From assembly GCF_018863415.1 (NCBI RefSeq), contig NZ_JAHKSN010000004.1, positions 1 through 64,000 on the forward strand: a DNA stretch of 64,000 bases. The letters are read 5' to 3'. Shown one piece after another: positions 49,747 through 60,738 of this stretch. The DNA is from Deinococcus aestuarii (GTDB lineage: Bacteria; Deinococcota; Deinococci; Deinococcales; Deinococcaceae). Every line of letters begins with the position of its first letter. Positions within the stretch are counted from its first letter, which is position 1. The notes below the pieces were generated by a model. It made no database searches. It saw only the letters and a program-made list of their open reading frames with translations, and was not told the origin of the DNA. The translations under genes were made by a program, and so were the position numbers.

Positions 49747-50538
49747 ATGCTCACGAAGCGCATCATCCCCTGCCTGGACGTGCAAAACGGGCGGGTGGTC
49801 AAGAATGTCCGGTTCTTCGAGAACCACCGCGACGCCGGCGACCCCCTCGCGCTCGCCCGGGCCTACGAGGCGCAACAGGCCGACGAACTCGTCTTCTACG
49901 ACATCACGGCGACCCACGAGGGCCGTCATCTCATGCTGGACGTGGCTGCGCGCGTCGCCGAGCAGGTCATGATGCCGCTGACCGTCGGGGGAGGGGTCAA
50001 CGCCGTGTCCGACTTCCGACAACTGCTTCTCGCCGGAGCCGACAAGATCAGCGTGAACAGCGGGGCGGTGCGGCGCCCGGAGGTCATCCGCGAGGCCTCG
50101 GATCACTTCGGCGCCCAGTGTGTGGTGCTGAGCATCGACGTCAAGCGGCGCGCGGGTGGAGCAGGCTGGACCGTCCACGTCGGCGGCGGGCGGGTGGACA
50201 CCGGGCTCGACCTGCTGGAGTGGGCCGAGCGGGGCCAGGCGCTGGGGGCGGGCGAACTCTGCTTGAACGTGATGGATGCCGACGGCACCCGGGCGGGCTT
50301 TGACCTCACGGCCACGCGCGCGGTCGCCTCGGCGGTGGACCTCCCCGTGATCGCCTCGGGCGGGGCCGGGAAGTTGGAGGACTTCCGCGACGTGCTCGGC
50401 GGCGGCGAGTCGGGCGGCCACGCGGACGCGGCCCTGGCGGCGAGCGTCTTCCACTTCGGCGAACTCACCGTGCCCGAAGTCAAGACCTACCTGGGGCGCG
50501 AGGGGCTGCCCGTGCGGCCCGACTGGCGGGACCTGTGA
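49747..50538 (+). CDS. hisF: imidazole glycerol phosphate synthase, cyclase subunit
   Basis: Joins with HisH to make imidazole glycerol phosphate and AICAR in histidine synthesis. The 263-residue TIM barrel has catalytic D11 in I-I-P-C-L-D-V and the second Asp in I-A-x-G-G neighbourhood motifs: L-T-V-G-G-G-V near 79, I-S-V-N-S-G-A-V near 100, V-V-L-S-I-D-V-K near 124 with catalytic Asp, L-N-V-M-D-A-D-G near 176. It overlaps hisIE by 4 bp. hisH is not in this window. Confidence 0.96.
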   Translation: MLTKRIIPCLDVQNGRVVKNVRFFENHRDAGDPLALARAYEAQQADELVFYDITATHEGRHLMLDVAARVAEQVMMPLTVGGGVNAVSDFRQLLLAGADKISVNSGAVRRPEVIREASDHFGAQCVVLSIDVKRRAGGAGWTVHVGGGRVDTGLDLLEWAERGQALGAGELCLNVMDADGTRAGFDLTATRAVASAVDLPVIASGGAGKLEDFRDVLGGGESGGHADAALAASVFHFGELTVPEVKTYLGREGLPVRPDWRDL

Positions 50539-51197
50539 CGGCCCCGGGTCTGGGCGAGTTGAAGTTCGGCGCGGACGGCCTGATTCCGGTGGTGACCCAG
50601 GACGCGCGGACGGGCGCGGTGCTGATGCAGGCGTACGCCGACCGGGCGGCGGTGGAGCGGACGCTCGCCACCCGCGAGGCGACCTACTACAGCCGCTCGC
50701 GCGGCGAGCAGTGGGTCAAGGGGCTCAGCAGCGGCCACACCCAGCGGGTCGTCTCGGTCGCCCTCGACTGCGACGGGGACAGCGTGCTCTACCGGGTCGA
50801 GCAGACGGGGCCCGCCTGCCACACCGGGGAGTATTCCTGCTTCCACCGGCCCCTCCTGGGGGAGGAGGCGACGCACACGGGGCTGGACGGCACGCTCGAA
50901 CGGGTGTACGCCACCATCACCGAACGCCTCGCCACCCTGCCCGAGCACAGCTACGTCGCGCGGCTGCACGCCGGGGGCCTCGACCGGGTGCTGAAAAAGG
51001 TCGCCGAGGAGTCGGGCGAGGTGCTGCTCGCGGCGAAGAACGGGGACCGCGCCGAACTCGCCACCGAGGCTGCCGACCTGCTCTTCCACACCCTCTTCGT
51101 TCTCGCGGAGGTTGGCGTCAGTCCCGCCGACGTGGCCGCCGTCTTGCAGGGGCGGGAGGGGCGCAGCGGATTGAAGGGGCCGAAAGAGGTCGGGTAG
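50535..51197 (+). CDS. hisIE: bifunctional phosphoribosyl-AMP cyclohydrolase / phosphoribosyl-ATP pyrophosphatase
   Basis: Second and third steps of histidine synthesis in one 220-residue protein. HisI half (to about 115): V-L-M-Q-A-Y-A-D near 29-36, Y-S-R-S-R near 53-57, and the zinc/metal-binding D-C-D-G-D-S-V near 78 plus A-C-H-T-G-E-Y-S-C near 94-102. HisE half (about 120-210): [12 protein letters not shown] and E-A-A-D-L-L-F-H near 178. Starts with GTG inside the hisF stop. The two domains are complete. Confidence 0.96.
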   Translation: MTAPGLGELKFGADGLIPVVTQDARTGAVLMQAYADRAAVERTLATREATYYSRSRGEQWVKGLSSGHTQRVVSVALDCDGDSVLYRVEQTGPACHTGEYSCFHRPLLGEEATHTGLDGTLERVYATITERLATLPEHSYVARLHAGGLDRVLKKVAEESGEVLLAAKNGDRAELATEAADLLFHTLFVLAEVGVSPADVAAVLQGREGRSGLKGPKEVG

Positions 51198-51223
51198 GAG
51201 TAGGCCCGTGTCAGCATGGGCCC

Positions 51224-52015
51224 ATGCTCGTCGCCCAGCTCAGTGACCCCCACATCAACCCCCAAAGGCCACACAAGGCCGAGGCACTGAGGCGGGCGGT
51301 CAGGCACCTGCTGGAGTTGCCCAGGCACCCGGGTGCCGTACTCGTCACGGGAGACTGCACGGACAACGGCACCCGGGAGGAGTACGCCGAATTCAGGGCG
51401 CTCGTCCAGCCGCTGCCCGTGCCTGTGTACATCATCCCCGGCAACCACGACGACCGCGACGTCATGCTGGAGGAGTTCGGCGAGCAGGGCACCTCCTCCC
51501 TGCCCGGCTTCGTGCAGTACGTGGTGGAGGACGGCCCGTTGCGCCTCATCGCCCTGGACACCCACGTCCCCGGCGAAAGCGGCGGTATGCTCGACTCTCC
51601 GCGCCTGCGCTGGCTCTCCGACCGCCTGGAGGAAGCTCCCCGGCGCCCCACGCTGATCTTCATGCACCACCCTCCCGTCGTCGCTGGCCTGAACGTCATG
51701 GACTCCATCGGTCTGGGAGGCTCAGAGGCGTTCCGCGAGGTCGTGGCCCGGCATGGACAGGTCGAGCGGATCGTGGCGGGGCACACGCACATAACCATGA
51801 CAGGACGGTTCGCGGGAACATTGGTCATGACCTGCCCCGGCACGGACAACGCCTTATTGCCCGACCTGACACAGCCGGAGAAACTCGTGGTGCAGTTGCA
51901 GCCCCCTCTGTGTCTGCTGCACGCCTGGGACGACCAGACGGGATTCCTGACCTATACCAGCATCATCGCGCCATCCCCCCGGGTTACGCTGCACGACGGG
52001 GAACGGTGGGTGTAG
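51224..52015 (+). CDS. class III cyclic-nucleotide phosphodiesterase-like metallophosphoesterase
   Basis: A 263-residue CpdA/GpdQ-type phosphoesterase. Motifs in order: L-S-D-P-H near residues 7-11, V-T-G-D-C-T-D near 41-47, I-P-G-N-H-D-D-R near 73-80, H-H-P-P near 148-151, and G-H-T-H near 187-190. The G-D-x-T-D and D-x-H (here S-D-P-H) variants match the CpdA class. Substrate could be cAMP, phospholipid or other diester. ATG 51224 directly begins the conserved L-V-A-Q-L-S-D-P-H. Confidence 0.92.
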   Translation: MLVAQLSDPHINPQRPHKAEALRRAVRHLLELPRHPGAVLVTGDCTDNGTREEYAEFRALVQPLPVPVYIIPGNHDDRDVMLEEFGEQGTSSLPGFVQYVVEDGPLRLIALDTHVPGESGGMLDSPRLRWLSDRLEEAPRRPTLIFMHHPPVVAGLNVMDSIGLGGSEAFREVVARHGQVERIVAGHTHITMTGRFAGTLVMTCPGTDNALLPDLTQPEKLVVQLQPPLCLLHAWDDQTGFLTYTSIIAPSPRVTLHDGERWV

Positions 52016-52156
52016 CGTCTCCCTTCTCGCGGAGCGGAACACCAACCGGATGAAGGTGCCGTGAAGCCAACGTGATGATCCAAGTCCACCGCTTCCGCAT
52101 ACCCCCGGGTGAAAGACGGTGGGCGAGCAGGACCAGCCCACCGGGGAGGCTCACCC

Positions 52157-52987
52157 ATGAACCGACTCGCCCTGCTGTCCGCCACCTGCGCTCTCGCCCT
52201 CTCCGCGTGCGGGATCAACTCGCCCGTCGCGCCCACGGGACGCACGGCCTACGGGCTGGACGCCCAGGGGCGGCTCGTGACCTTCGGGCTGGACAACGCC
52301 GCGTTCAGCGTCAGCCGCCTGACCCTGACCGGCCTGGGCGCGGGCGAGACCCTGGTGGACCTCGACGTGTTCAACAAGGACGGCCACCTCTACGCGCTGA
52401 GCGACACGGGCAGGCTGTACGGGGTGAACACGACCACGGGCGCCCTGACCCTGAACACGAGTGGCAACATGGGCGCGCCGCGCGTGATCGACTTCAACCC
52501 GGCGGCCCAGCGCCTGCGCGTCTTCAGCACCGGGGACATGAACTACCGCCTCACTCCCGGCGACGGCACGGTCACGGCGGACGGGACGTTGATGTACGCC
52601 GCCACTGACGCCAACGCGGGCAAGGACCCCAACCTCGTCGCGGCGGCGTACACCAATTCCTTCCAGGGCTACCAGCCGGTGATGGCGGACTTCAACCCGC
52701 CCACGACCCTGTACTCGGTGGACGCCGACCAGGACACGCTCGTCACCCACACGGTCGGTCCGGCCTTCAGCACCCTGAACACCGTCGGCGCCCTCGGCGT
52801 GAACGTGAGCGCCGAGATGACCGGCTTCGACATCGCCGGGACGAACGAGGCGTACCTGACCTCCAGTAGCGGCACGGACACCGTGCTCTCCACCCTCGAC
52901 CTGAGCACGGGCAAAGCGACTTCCAAAGCCACGATCAAGGGGCTGGGCCTCAAGGCCTTTGCGGTCAAGCTCTCCCCGCGCCCGTAA
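52157..52987 (+). CDS. DUF4394 domain lipoprotein
   Basis: A 276-residue exported protein with lipobox L-A-L-S-A-C (Cys18). The mature part is an all-beta DUF4394 domain, predicted propeller-like, with the recurring family phrases [42 protein letters not shown] and F-D-I-A-G. The first of each describes a repeated strand-turn unit. GGGGAGG precedes the ATG. Function unknown; related proteins are secreted in many bacteria. Confidence 0.92.
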   Translation: MNRLALLSATCALALSACGINSPVAPTGRTAYGLDAQGRLVTFGLDNAAFSVSRLTLTGLGAGETLVDLDVFNKDGHLYALSDTGRLYGVNTTTGALTLNTSGNMGAPRVIDFNPAAQRLRVFSTGDMNYRLTPGDGTVTADGTLMYAATDANAGKDPNLVAAAYTNSFQGYQPVMADFNPPTTLYSVDADQDTLVTHTVGPAFSTLNTVGALGVNVSAEMTGFDIAGTNEAYLTSSSGTDTVLSTLDLSTGKATSKATIKGLGLKAFAVKLSPRP

Positions 52988-53045
52988 GCCGTCTTCCCCG
53001 CGCCGCCAACGGCTTCGTCCGGACCGGGCGAGTGCTGCGGCGCTC

Positions 53046-53051
53046 TATGCT
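53046..53051 (+). promoter_or_regulatory. leaderless -10 element deciding the 5-FCL start
   Basis: TATGCT overlaps the in-frame ATG at 53047 and is followed after 7 bases by GTG 53059, which is therefore the likelier start. Confidence 0.5.
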
Positions 53052-53058
53052 GCCGGGC

Positions 53059-53631
53059 GTGACGCCTCCTTCGGCCCCCGACGCCTCGAAGGCCGGGTGG
53101 CGGACCTGGGCCCGCGAGGTGCGTTCGGGGTTGCCGGATTATTCGGCGAAGATCACGGCGCACCTCGCCGCCTTCCTGCACTCGCGGGGTGCGCGGCGGG
53201 TCCTGGCCTACCGCGCCCTGCCGGGTGAGCCGGACGTGGGCGCCCTCGCACGGGAGTTCGAGTTGCTGGCCCCCCGCGCCCGCTTCCGGCCCGAGCCCCA
53301 CCTGACGCTCCACCCCTGGGAGACGGCGACCGAGCCCAGCCGCTTCGGCGCCCTTCAACCCCCGGCGAACGCGCCGCGCGTGCTCCTCGACGCGGTGGAG
53401 GCCGTCCTCCTCCCCGCCCTCGCCTTCGACCACTCCGGCGTGCGGCTGGGGTACGGGGGCGGCTTCTACGACCGCCTGCTCCCCGGTTTCGCGGGGCTGG
53501 CGGTCGGCGTGATCGCGGAAGCCCTCGTCGTTCCCGCCCTGCCCGCCGAAGCCCACGACCTGCGGGTGGGCTTTCTGGTGACGGAGAGGGGGGTCAGGAG
53601 GGTGGACGCCACGACGTCTTCCAAACTGTAA
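53059..53631 (+). CDS. 5-formyltetrahydrofolate cyclo-ligase
   Basis: Recycles 5-formyl-THF to 5,10-methenyl-THF using ATP. The 190-residue protein carries the family signature [23 protein letters not shown] near residues 127-149. Also present is the nucleotide-side [11 protein letters not shown] near 53-63 with a K/R-rich N-terminal helix. GTG 53059 is preferred because the -10 element overlaps the earlier ATGs; those would add 4 to 9 residues. Confidence 0.92.
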   Translation: MTPPSAPDASKAGWRTWAREVRSGLPDYSAKITAHLAAFLHSRGARRVLAYRALPGEPDVGALAREFELLAPRARFRPEPHLTLHPWETATEPSRFGALQPPANAPRVLLDAVEAVLLPALAFDHSGVRLGYGGGFYDRLLPGFAGLAVGVIAEALVVPALPAEAHDLRVGFLVTERGVRRVDATTSSKL

Positions 53632-53652
53632 CGTCAGTGTGACGCGCCCCCG

Positions 53653-53658
53653 CTAGGC
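53653..53658 (+). promoter_or_regulatory. -10 element of the branched-chain amino-acid transporter operon
   Basis: TAGGCT, about 35 bases before a 10-codon upstream ORF that has its own ribosome binding site (GGAAGGGGGGA). The -35 region lies over the 5-FCL stop and includes cagtgtga. Confidence 0.4.
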
Positions 53659-53692
53659 TCCCCCCCGTACCGAAATTCAGGAAGGGGGGAAG

Positions 53693-53725
53693 ATGCCCGA
53701 ACCCAGCATCGGCGCCACCGCATGA
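53693..53725 (+). CDS. 10-codon upstream ORF coupled to livG
   Basis: ATG 53693, preceded by a purine-rich binding site, encodes M-P-E-P-S-I-G-A-T-A. Its TGA (53723-53725) overlaps the livG ATG (53722) as ATGA. Same length and same 4-base overlap as the upstream ORF of ubiX. It likely loads ribosomes for livG, or senses translation; the peptide holds no branched-chain codon run that would suggest attenuation apart from a single Ile. Confidence 0.5.
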   Translation: MPEPSIGATA

Positions 53726-54519
53726 CGGCCCCGCAGGCTGTTCAAACTGTGCAAGCAGGCCCACCGGGCACCGTCGCCCTCCAGGCACGGGGGCTGGTCA
53801 AGGACTTTCGGGGCTTCCGCGCCACGAACGACGTGAGCCTGGACATCCGCGAGGGCGAGATTCACGCGATCATCGGGCCGAACGGGGCGGGCAAGACGAC
53901 GCTCTTCAACCTGCTCTCGGGCTTCCTGCGGCCCACGAGCGGCGAGGTCTCCCTCTTCGGCGAGCGGATCGACACCCTGCCCCCCCATACAATCGTGCGG
54001 CGGGGGCTCTCGCGTTCCTTCCAGATCAGCAGCGTCTTTCCCAGCCTGACGGTGCGGGAAAACGTGCTGGTCGCCTTGCAGTCACCGACCAACCTCCCGC
54101 GGCAGTTCTGGACGCCCCTCTCGCGGCTGGAGGCCCTCGGGCCGCGTGCCGACCAGATTCTCGCGGACGTGGGGTTAGAAAGTGCCCACGCCCGGCTCGC
54201 CGCCGACCTCGGCCACGGGGAGAAGCGGCAGCTCGAAATCGGCATCTCGCTGACGCAGGACCCGCGCGTCCTCCTCCTCGACGAGCCGACGAGCGGCATG
54301 GGCTCGGAGGGCATCAACCGCGTGATCGCCCTCGTGCGGCAGGTGGCGCGCGGGCGCACGGTCGTCCTCGTCGAGCACAACATGAGCGTGGTCGCGCAGC
54401 TCGCCGACCGCATCACCGTCTTGCAGTACGGGCAGGTGCTCGCCAGCGGCAGCTACGACGAGGTTCGGCAGGACCCGCGCGTGATCGAGGCGTACCTGGG
54501 AGAGGAGGCGCACGGATGA
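53722..54519 (+). CDS. livG: branched-chain amino-acid ABC transporter ATP-binding protein
   Basis: A 265-residue LivG-type ATPase. Walker A G-P-N-G-A-G-K-T-T near residues 52-60, L-F-N-L-L-S-G-F directly after, signature L-G-H-G-E-K-R-Q-L-E-I-G near 157 (LivG has GEKRQLE), Walker B V-L-L-L-D-E-P-T-S-G-M near 184, and H-loop E-H-N-M near 221. The 16-residue N-terminal extension is non-conserved. Overlaps livF by 4 bp. Confidence 0.95.
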   Translation: MTAPQAVQTVQAGPPGTVALQARGLVKDFRGFRATNDVSLDIREGEIHAIIGPNGAGKTTLFNLLSGFLRPTSGEVSLFGERIDTLPPHTIVRRGLSRSFQISSVFPSLTVRENVLVALQSPTNLPRQFWTPLSRLEALGPRADQILADVGLESAHARLAADLGHGEKRQLEIGISLTQDPRVLLLDEPTSGMGSEGINRVIALVRQVARGRTVVLVEHNMSVVAQLADRITVLQYGQVLASGSYDEVRQDPRVIEAYLGEEAHG

Positions 54520-55256
54520 CGGCCCCGGCCCTCCGCCCCTCCCCTTCCCAGACCGGCGCCGTGCCGCTGCTCGAAGTCCGCGACCTCAACGCCTTCTACG
54601 GCCAGAGCCACGTCCTGCACGGCGTGAACCTCCACGTCATGCCCGGCGAGGTCGTCAGCCTGATCGGGCGCAACGGCGCAGGCAAGACGACCACCCTCAA
54701 GTCGATCATGGGCGTGCTGCGCAGCCGCACGGGCCGGGTCACCTTCGACGGCCAGGACCTCACCCGGCTGCCCAGCAACCGCGTCGCCGCCCGGGGCCTG
54801 GCCTGGGTGCCCGAGGAACGCGCGATCCTGAGCAGCCTGACCGTCCGCGAGAACCTCGAACTGCCCCCCGCCCGGCCCGGCGGCTGGAGTGCCGAGCGCG
54901 CGTATCAGGTCTTTCCCGTCCTGCGCGAGCGCGGCCACCACCCCGGCTCCAAGCTCTCGGGCGGCGAACAGCAGATGCTCGCCATCGTGCGGGTGCTGCG
55001 CAGCGGCCCGAAACTCCTCCTCCTCGACGAGCCGAGTGAGGGACTCGCGCCCGTCATCGTCGGGCGGATCGGCGACATGCTCTCCGAACTGCGCCGGGAG
55101 GGTCTCGCCGTCATTCTCGTCGAGCAAAACCTCAAGTTCGCCACCCGCCTCGCCGACCGCCATTACGTCCTCGTGGACGGGCACGTCGTGGACGAGGTGC
55201 GCCGTGAAGAGGTGGAGGCCCGCCGTCAGGACCTCCTGCGTTACCTCAGCGTCTGA
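54516..55256 (+). CDS. livF: branched-chain amino-acid ABC transporter ATP-binding protein
   Basis: A 246-residue LivF-type ATPase. Walker A G-R-N-G-A-G-K-T-T-T near residue 50, the LivF-specific W-V-P-E-E-R-A-I near 96, signature L-S-G-G-E-Q-Q-M near 148, Walker B L-L-L-D-E-P-S-E-G-L near 168, and V-E-Q-N near 200. It forms the NBD pair with livG on the livH/livM membrane core. Confidence 0.95.
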   Translation: MTAPALRPSPSQTGAVPLLEVRDLNAFYGQSHVLHGVNLHVMPGEVVSLIGRNGAGKTTTLKSIMGVLRSRTGRVTFDGQDLTRLPSNRVAARGLAWVPEERAILSSLTVRENLELPPARPGGWSAERAYQVFPVLRERGHHPGSKLSGGEQQMLAIVRVLRSGPKLLLLDEPSEGLAPVIVGRIGDMLSELRREGLAVILVEQNLKFATRLADRHYVLVDGHVVDEVRREEVEARRQDLLRYLSV

Positions 55257-55285
55257 AGCCCCTTGCCCCAGTTCCGGAGGAACCC

Positions 55286-56503
<1,218 letters not shown>

Positions 56504-56573
56504 AAAGGGGCGGGGGGCCGGGGGCCGGGGAGAGGCAGTGGCCCCCGGCGGCCCCGACCTCTGGACGTGATCC

Positions 56574-58414
<1,841 letters not shown>

Positions 58415-58418
58415 AAGA

Positions 58419-58464
58419 AGCCGTCAGCTTTCAGCCGTCAGCAATCACAAGCTGGCGGCTGAAC
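58419..58464. repeat. tgtcagc-type short repeats after livM
   Basis: ccgtcagctttcagccgtcagc and later gctggcggctg; the direct ccgtcagc unit is repeated after 13 bases. Same family as near groESL. Confidence 0.5.
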
Positions 58465-58519
58465 ACGTTCGGGGGTCGCCTCCCGCTCCGCAGGACAGGT
58501 CAGGGTGTGGAGAAGAGAC

Positions 58520-58975
58520 CTACCCCTCCCCCTCCCGGTCCTTGAGCCCCCGAATCTCCTCGATGAACCGCTCCAGGCTGTCGAAGTCGCGGTACACGCT
58601 GGCGAAGCGGATATAGGCCACGTCGTCGAGCGGGCGCAGGAAGCTCATCGCGCGCTTGCCGATCTCGCCGCTCGGAATCTCTGGCACCTGCACCTCGTCC
58701 TCGAAGCCGTAGGCGAAGGCGCGCAGCAGTTCGGCGGGCACCGGGCGCTTCTCGGTGGCGAGGGTCAGGCCGCGCAGCAGCTTGTCGGGGTTGAAGGCTT
58801 CCCGCTGGCCGCCGCGCTTGACGACCATCAGCGGTTCGAGCTGGGCCCGCTCGTAGGTGGTGAATCTCCGGGCGCAGCGCAGGCACTCGCGGCGGCGGCG
58901 GATGCTCGCCCCGTCGTCGCTGGGGCGCGAATTGACGACCTTGGAGTCGGGTGCCGAGCAGTAGGGGCACCTCAC
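58520..58975 (-). CDS. nrdR: transcriptional repressor NrdR
   Basis: Represses ribonucleotide-reductase genes in response to (d)ATP. The 151-residue protein starts with the NrdR zinc ribbon M-R-C-P-Y-C ... R-R-R-E-C-L-R-C-A-R-R-F-T-T-Y-E, followed by the ATP-cone (V-K-R-G-G-Q-R-E-A-F-N-P-D-K-L near 52-66) through about 140. Complete and typical. The preceding SDR gene ends 10 bases upstream, so co-transcription is likely. No NrdR box is expected or seen here. Confidence 0.97.
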   Translation of the reverse strand: MRCPYCSAPDSKVVNSRPSDDGASIRRRRECLRCARRFTTYERAQLEPLMVVKRGGQREAFNPDKLLRGLTLATEKRPVPAELLRAFAYGFEDEVQVPEIPSGEIGKRAMSFLRPLDDVAYIRFASVYRDFDSLERFIEEIRGLKDREGEG

Positions 58976-58985
58976 CGGGGCACGC

Positions 58986-59699
58986 TCACAGGAGCAGGGC
59001 GGGGTCGGGGGGACGCACCCTCGGCGCGGGGGGTAGGGGTACCTCCAGCACGGTGCCGCGCAGGTGCAGCAGGGCCGGGGTGGCGAGGGCGAGCACGGCG
59101 TCCGCCAGCGGGCGGTCGAGCGCCTCCTCCCCCGTGCTCGCCCGCCCCGGCAACACGAGGTTGATCCGCAATTCCTCGTCCTGAGCGTGTTCGACCAGAC
59201 CCCGGATTGCGCCGCGCTGCGGGTGGACCTGCAATCCGCGCTCGTCGAGGTGCGGGCCGACGATGGTCAGCCACGTGCCGCCCAGGCGGCGGCGAACGAT
59301 CTGCGCGATGCCGACGCTGCTCTTCACATTGCAGTTGAACAGCTCCATCCACTCGGCCTCGCTGAGCAGCGTGAAATTGGTGTGCGCCCGCTTGTCGGCG
59401 AGGTGCACGATGCCGTGCAGCGCCCCGAAAATCTCCAGGATGCGGGTCTGCGCGCTCAGCCAGTCGAGGGGCACGCCCACGTCCGCCTTGATGGGCACGG
59501 CGGTCCCGCCCGCGAGTTCCAGGGTGCTCGCCGCCGCCGCGAGCGTCTCGCTGTTGCCCCCGACGAGCACTACGCTGGCACCCGCCCGCGCCAGCGCCGC
59601 GCTGATCGACCGGCCGTAACCCTGGTCGGCGCTCGTCACGGCAATCACCTGGCCGTCCAGCACGGACCCGGCACCGGGGGCAAGAGGGGGAGCAGTCAT
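58986..59699 (-). CDS. SDR-fold protein lacking the Tyr-Lys catalytic pair
   Basis: A 237-residue Rossmann protein. The dinucleotide turn reads T-S-A-D-Q-G-Y-G-R-S-I near residues 20-30 and the second glycine strand V-V-L-V-G-G-N near 43-49; L-A-D-K-R-A near 102 corresponds to N-A-G. At the place of Y-x-x-x-K the sequence is V-H-P-Q-R-G-A-I-R-G-L, with no Tyr-Lys pair. It is thus a degenerate short-chain dehydrogenase, perhaps a binding or regulatory protein. ATG 59699; co-directional with nrdR. Confidence 0.8.
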   Translation of the reverse strand: MTAPPLAPGAGSVLDGQVIAVTSADQGYGRSISAALARAGASVVLVGGNSETLAAAASTLELAGGTAVPIKADVGVPLDWLSAQTRILEIFGALHGIVHLADKRAHTNFTLLSEAEWMELFNCNVKSSVGIAQIVRRRLGGTWLTIVGPHLDERGLQVHPQRGAIRGLVEHAQDEELRINLVLPGRASTGEEALDRPLADAVLALATPALLHLRGTVLEVPLPPAPRVRPPDPALLL

Positions 59700-59739
59700 C
59701 TCGCCCAGCATAGCGCCCCGACCCCGCCCCACAGATCGG

Positions 59740-59946
59740 TCAGCCCGCGTGCGGCAGGGGGCGCAGGGCCCCCAGGGGAAGCTCGCCCGCCCGGTGCCCT
59801 TTGCCGCAGGGCTCGCACCAGTACGCCTGGTCCCCATCGCGGGTGTCGTAGAGCAAGAGGGGTTGGCCGCACCACGGGCAGACGTGCATATAACCGCGTC
59901 CGCTGGCAGGTTGAAGGTCCTCTTTGAGACGTAACGGACGTTTCAT
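59740..59946 (-). CDS. small zinc-ribbon protein
   Basis: A 68-residue protein. A basic head M-K-R-P-L-R-L-K leads to C-P-W-C-G-Q near residue 24 and W-C-E-P-C-G-K-G-H near 45, a four-Cys zinc ribbon. ATG 59946 follows a TATGAT element by 6 bases, so the mRNA should be leaderless. Nothing shows its partner; such proteins often bind RNA or act as ribosome or polymerase accessories. Confidence 0.8.
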   Translation of the reverse strand: MKRPLRLKEDLQPASGRGYMHVCPWCGQPLLLYDTRDGDQAYWCEPCGKGHRAGELPLGALRPLPHAG

Positions 59947-59952
59947 ATTCTG

Positions 59953-59958
59953 ATCATA
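59953..59958 (-). promoter_or_regulatory. leaderless -10 element of the small zinc-ribbon gene
   Basis: TATGAT on the minus strand, 6 bases before ATG 59946. A TTTGCC -35-like hexamer (59980-59975) lies 16 bp upstream. Confidence 0.6.
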
Positions 59959-60060
59959 GCAGAAAAGGGAGAGCGGCAAATCTTCTGAGCCTGTCCAGGC
60001 CGACCATTTCGGGGGTTGTGTTGTCCCGGAAGGGGGGAGCGGCCGCCCCTCGTCCGCGGC

Positions 60061-60738
60061 CTACAGGTCGGGTTCCTCACCCACATCGTCGGGGACCTCG
60101 GACACGGCCGGACCCACCCCGACCCGGCGCCGTTTGCGCAGCATGGCGGGTTCCTTGTCGAGGTTGAAGACGAAGTGCCGGGGCCGCCGCTCGCGCAGCC
60201 ACGTCTCCAGCGCGACGAGGCGGGGCCGGAAGCGGATGAACTCGCGCAACTGCCGGATGGGCACGAAGCGGGCCTCCTGCACGTCGCGGTCGGGGTCGCG
60301 GGGCTGAAGCGTGCCGCCGACTTCCCGGCCCGTGTAGAAGAACTGGAGGTGATGGCCCCAGGTCTGCGCCTGGAACTCGACGATGAAGGCGAGGTCGCGC
60401 AACTCCACGACGAGCCCGGTCTCCTCATAGGTTTCGCGCCGGGCGCCCTCCTGCACGAGTTCGCCCGCCTCCAGCCCGCCCTTGGGCAGCGACCAGCGCC
60501 CCCGCTCGCGCACGAGCAAAATCTCGTCTCCCCGCAGCACGATGCAGCCCACCCCGATGCGGGGGTCGGCGAGGGGCCGCTTCTGCCCACGCTTCTGGGG
60601 AGCGGCGGGAACGGGCACGGCCGTCGCGGAGGACACCTGCCCGGGGCCCGGCGCCGCCCCTGGCCGCGTGTTCCGCCTGCGCCTTCGTCGCCGCTGGCCC
60701 CCGGCGCCGTTCGCGGCGGCCTTCACGTCGTCCGTCAT
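60061..60738 (-). CDS. Nudix hydrolase with Arg-rich N-terminal tail
   Basis: A 225-residue protein. Residues 15-22 are seven Arg and an Asn in a Gly/Pro/Ala-rich disordered head of about 55 residues. The Nudix domain follows with I-V-L-R-G-D-E-I-L-L-V-R and the box G-G-L-E-A-G-E-L-V-Q-E-G-A-R-R-E-T-Y-E-E-T-G-L near 93-115. It resembles diadenosine or RNA-pyrophosphohydrolase-type Nudix enzymes. The ATG overlaps the dnaB stop (TGATG), so it is translated from the dnaB mRNA. The basic head could bind nucleic acid. Confidence 0.92.
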   Translation of the reverse strand: MTDDVKAAANGAGGQRRRRRRRNTRPGAAPGPGQVSSATAVPVPAAPQKRGQKRPLADPRIGVGCIVLRGDEILLVRERGRWSLPKGGLEAGELVQEGARRETYEETGLVVELRDLAFIVEFQAQTWGHHLQFFYTGREVGGTLQPRDPDRDVQEARFVPIRQLREFIRFRPRLVALETWLRERRPRHFVFNLDKEPAMLRKRRRVGVGPAVSEVPDDVGEEPDL

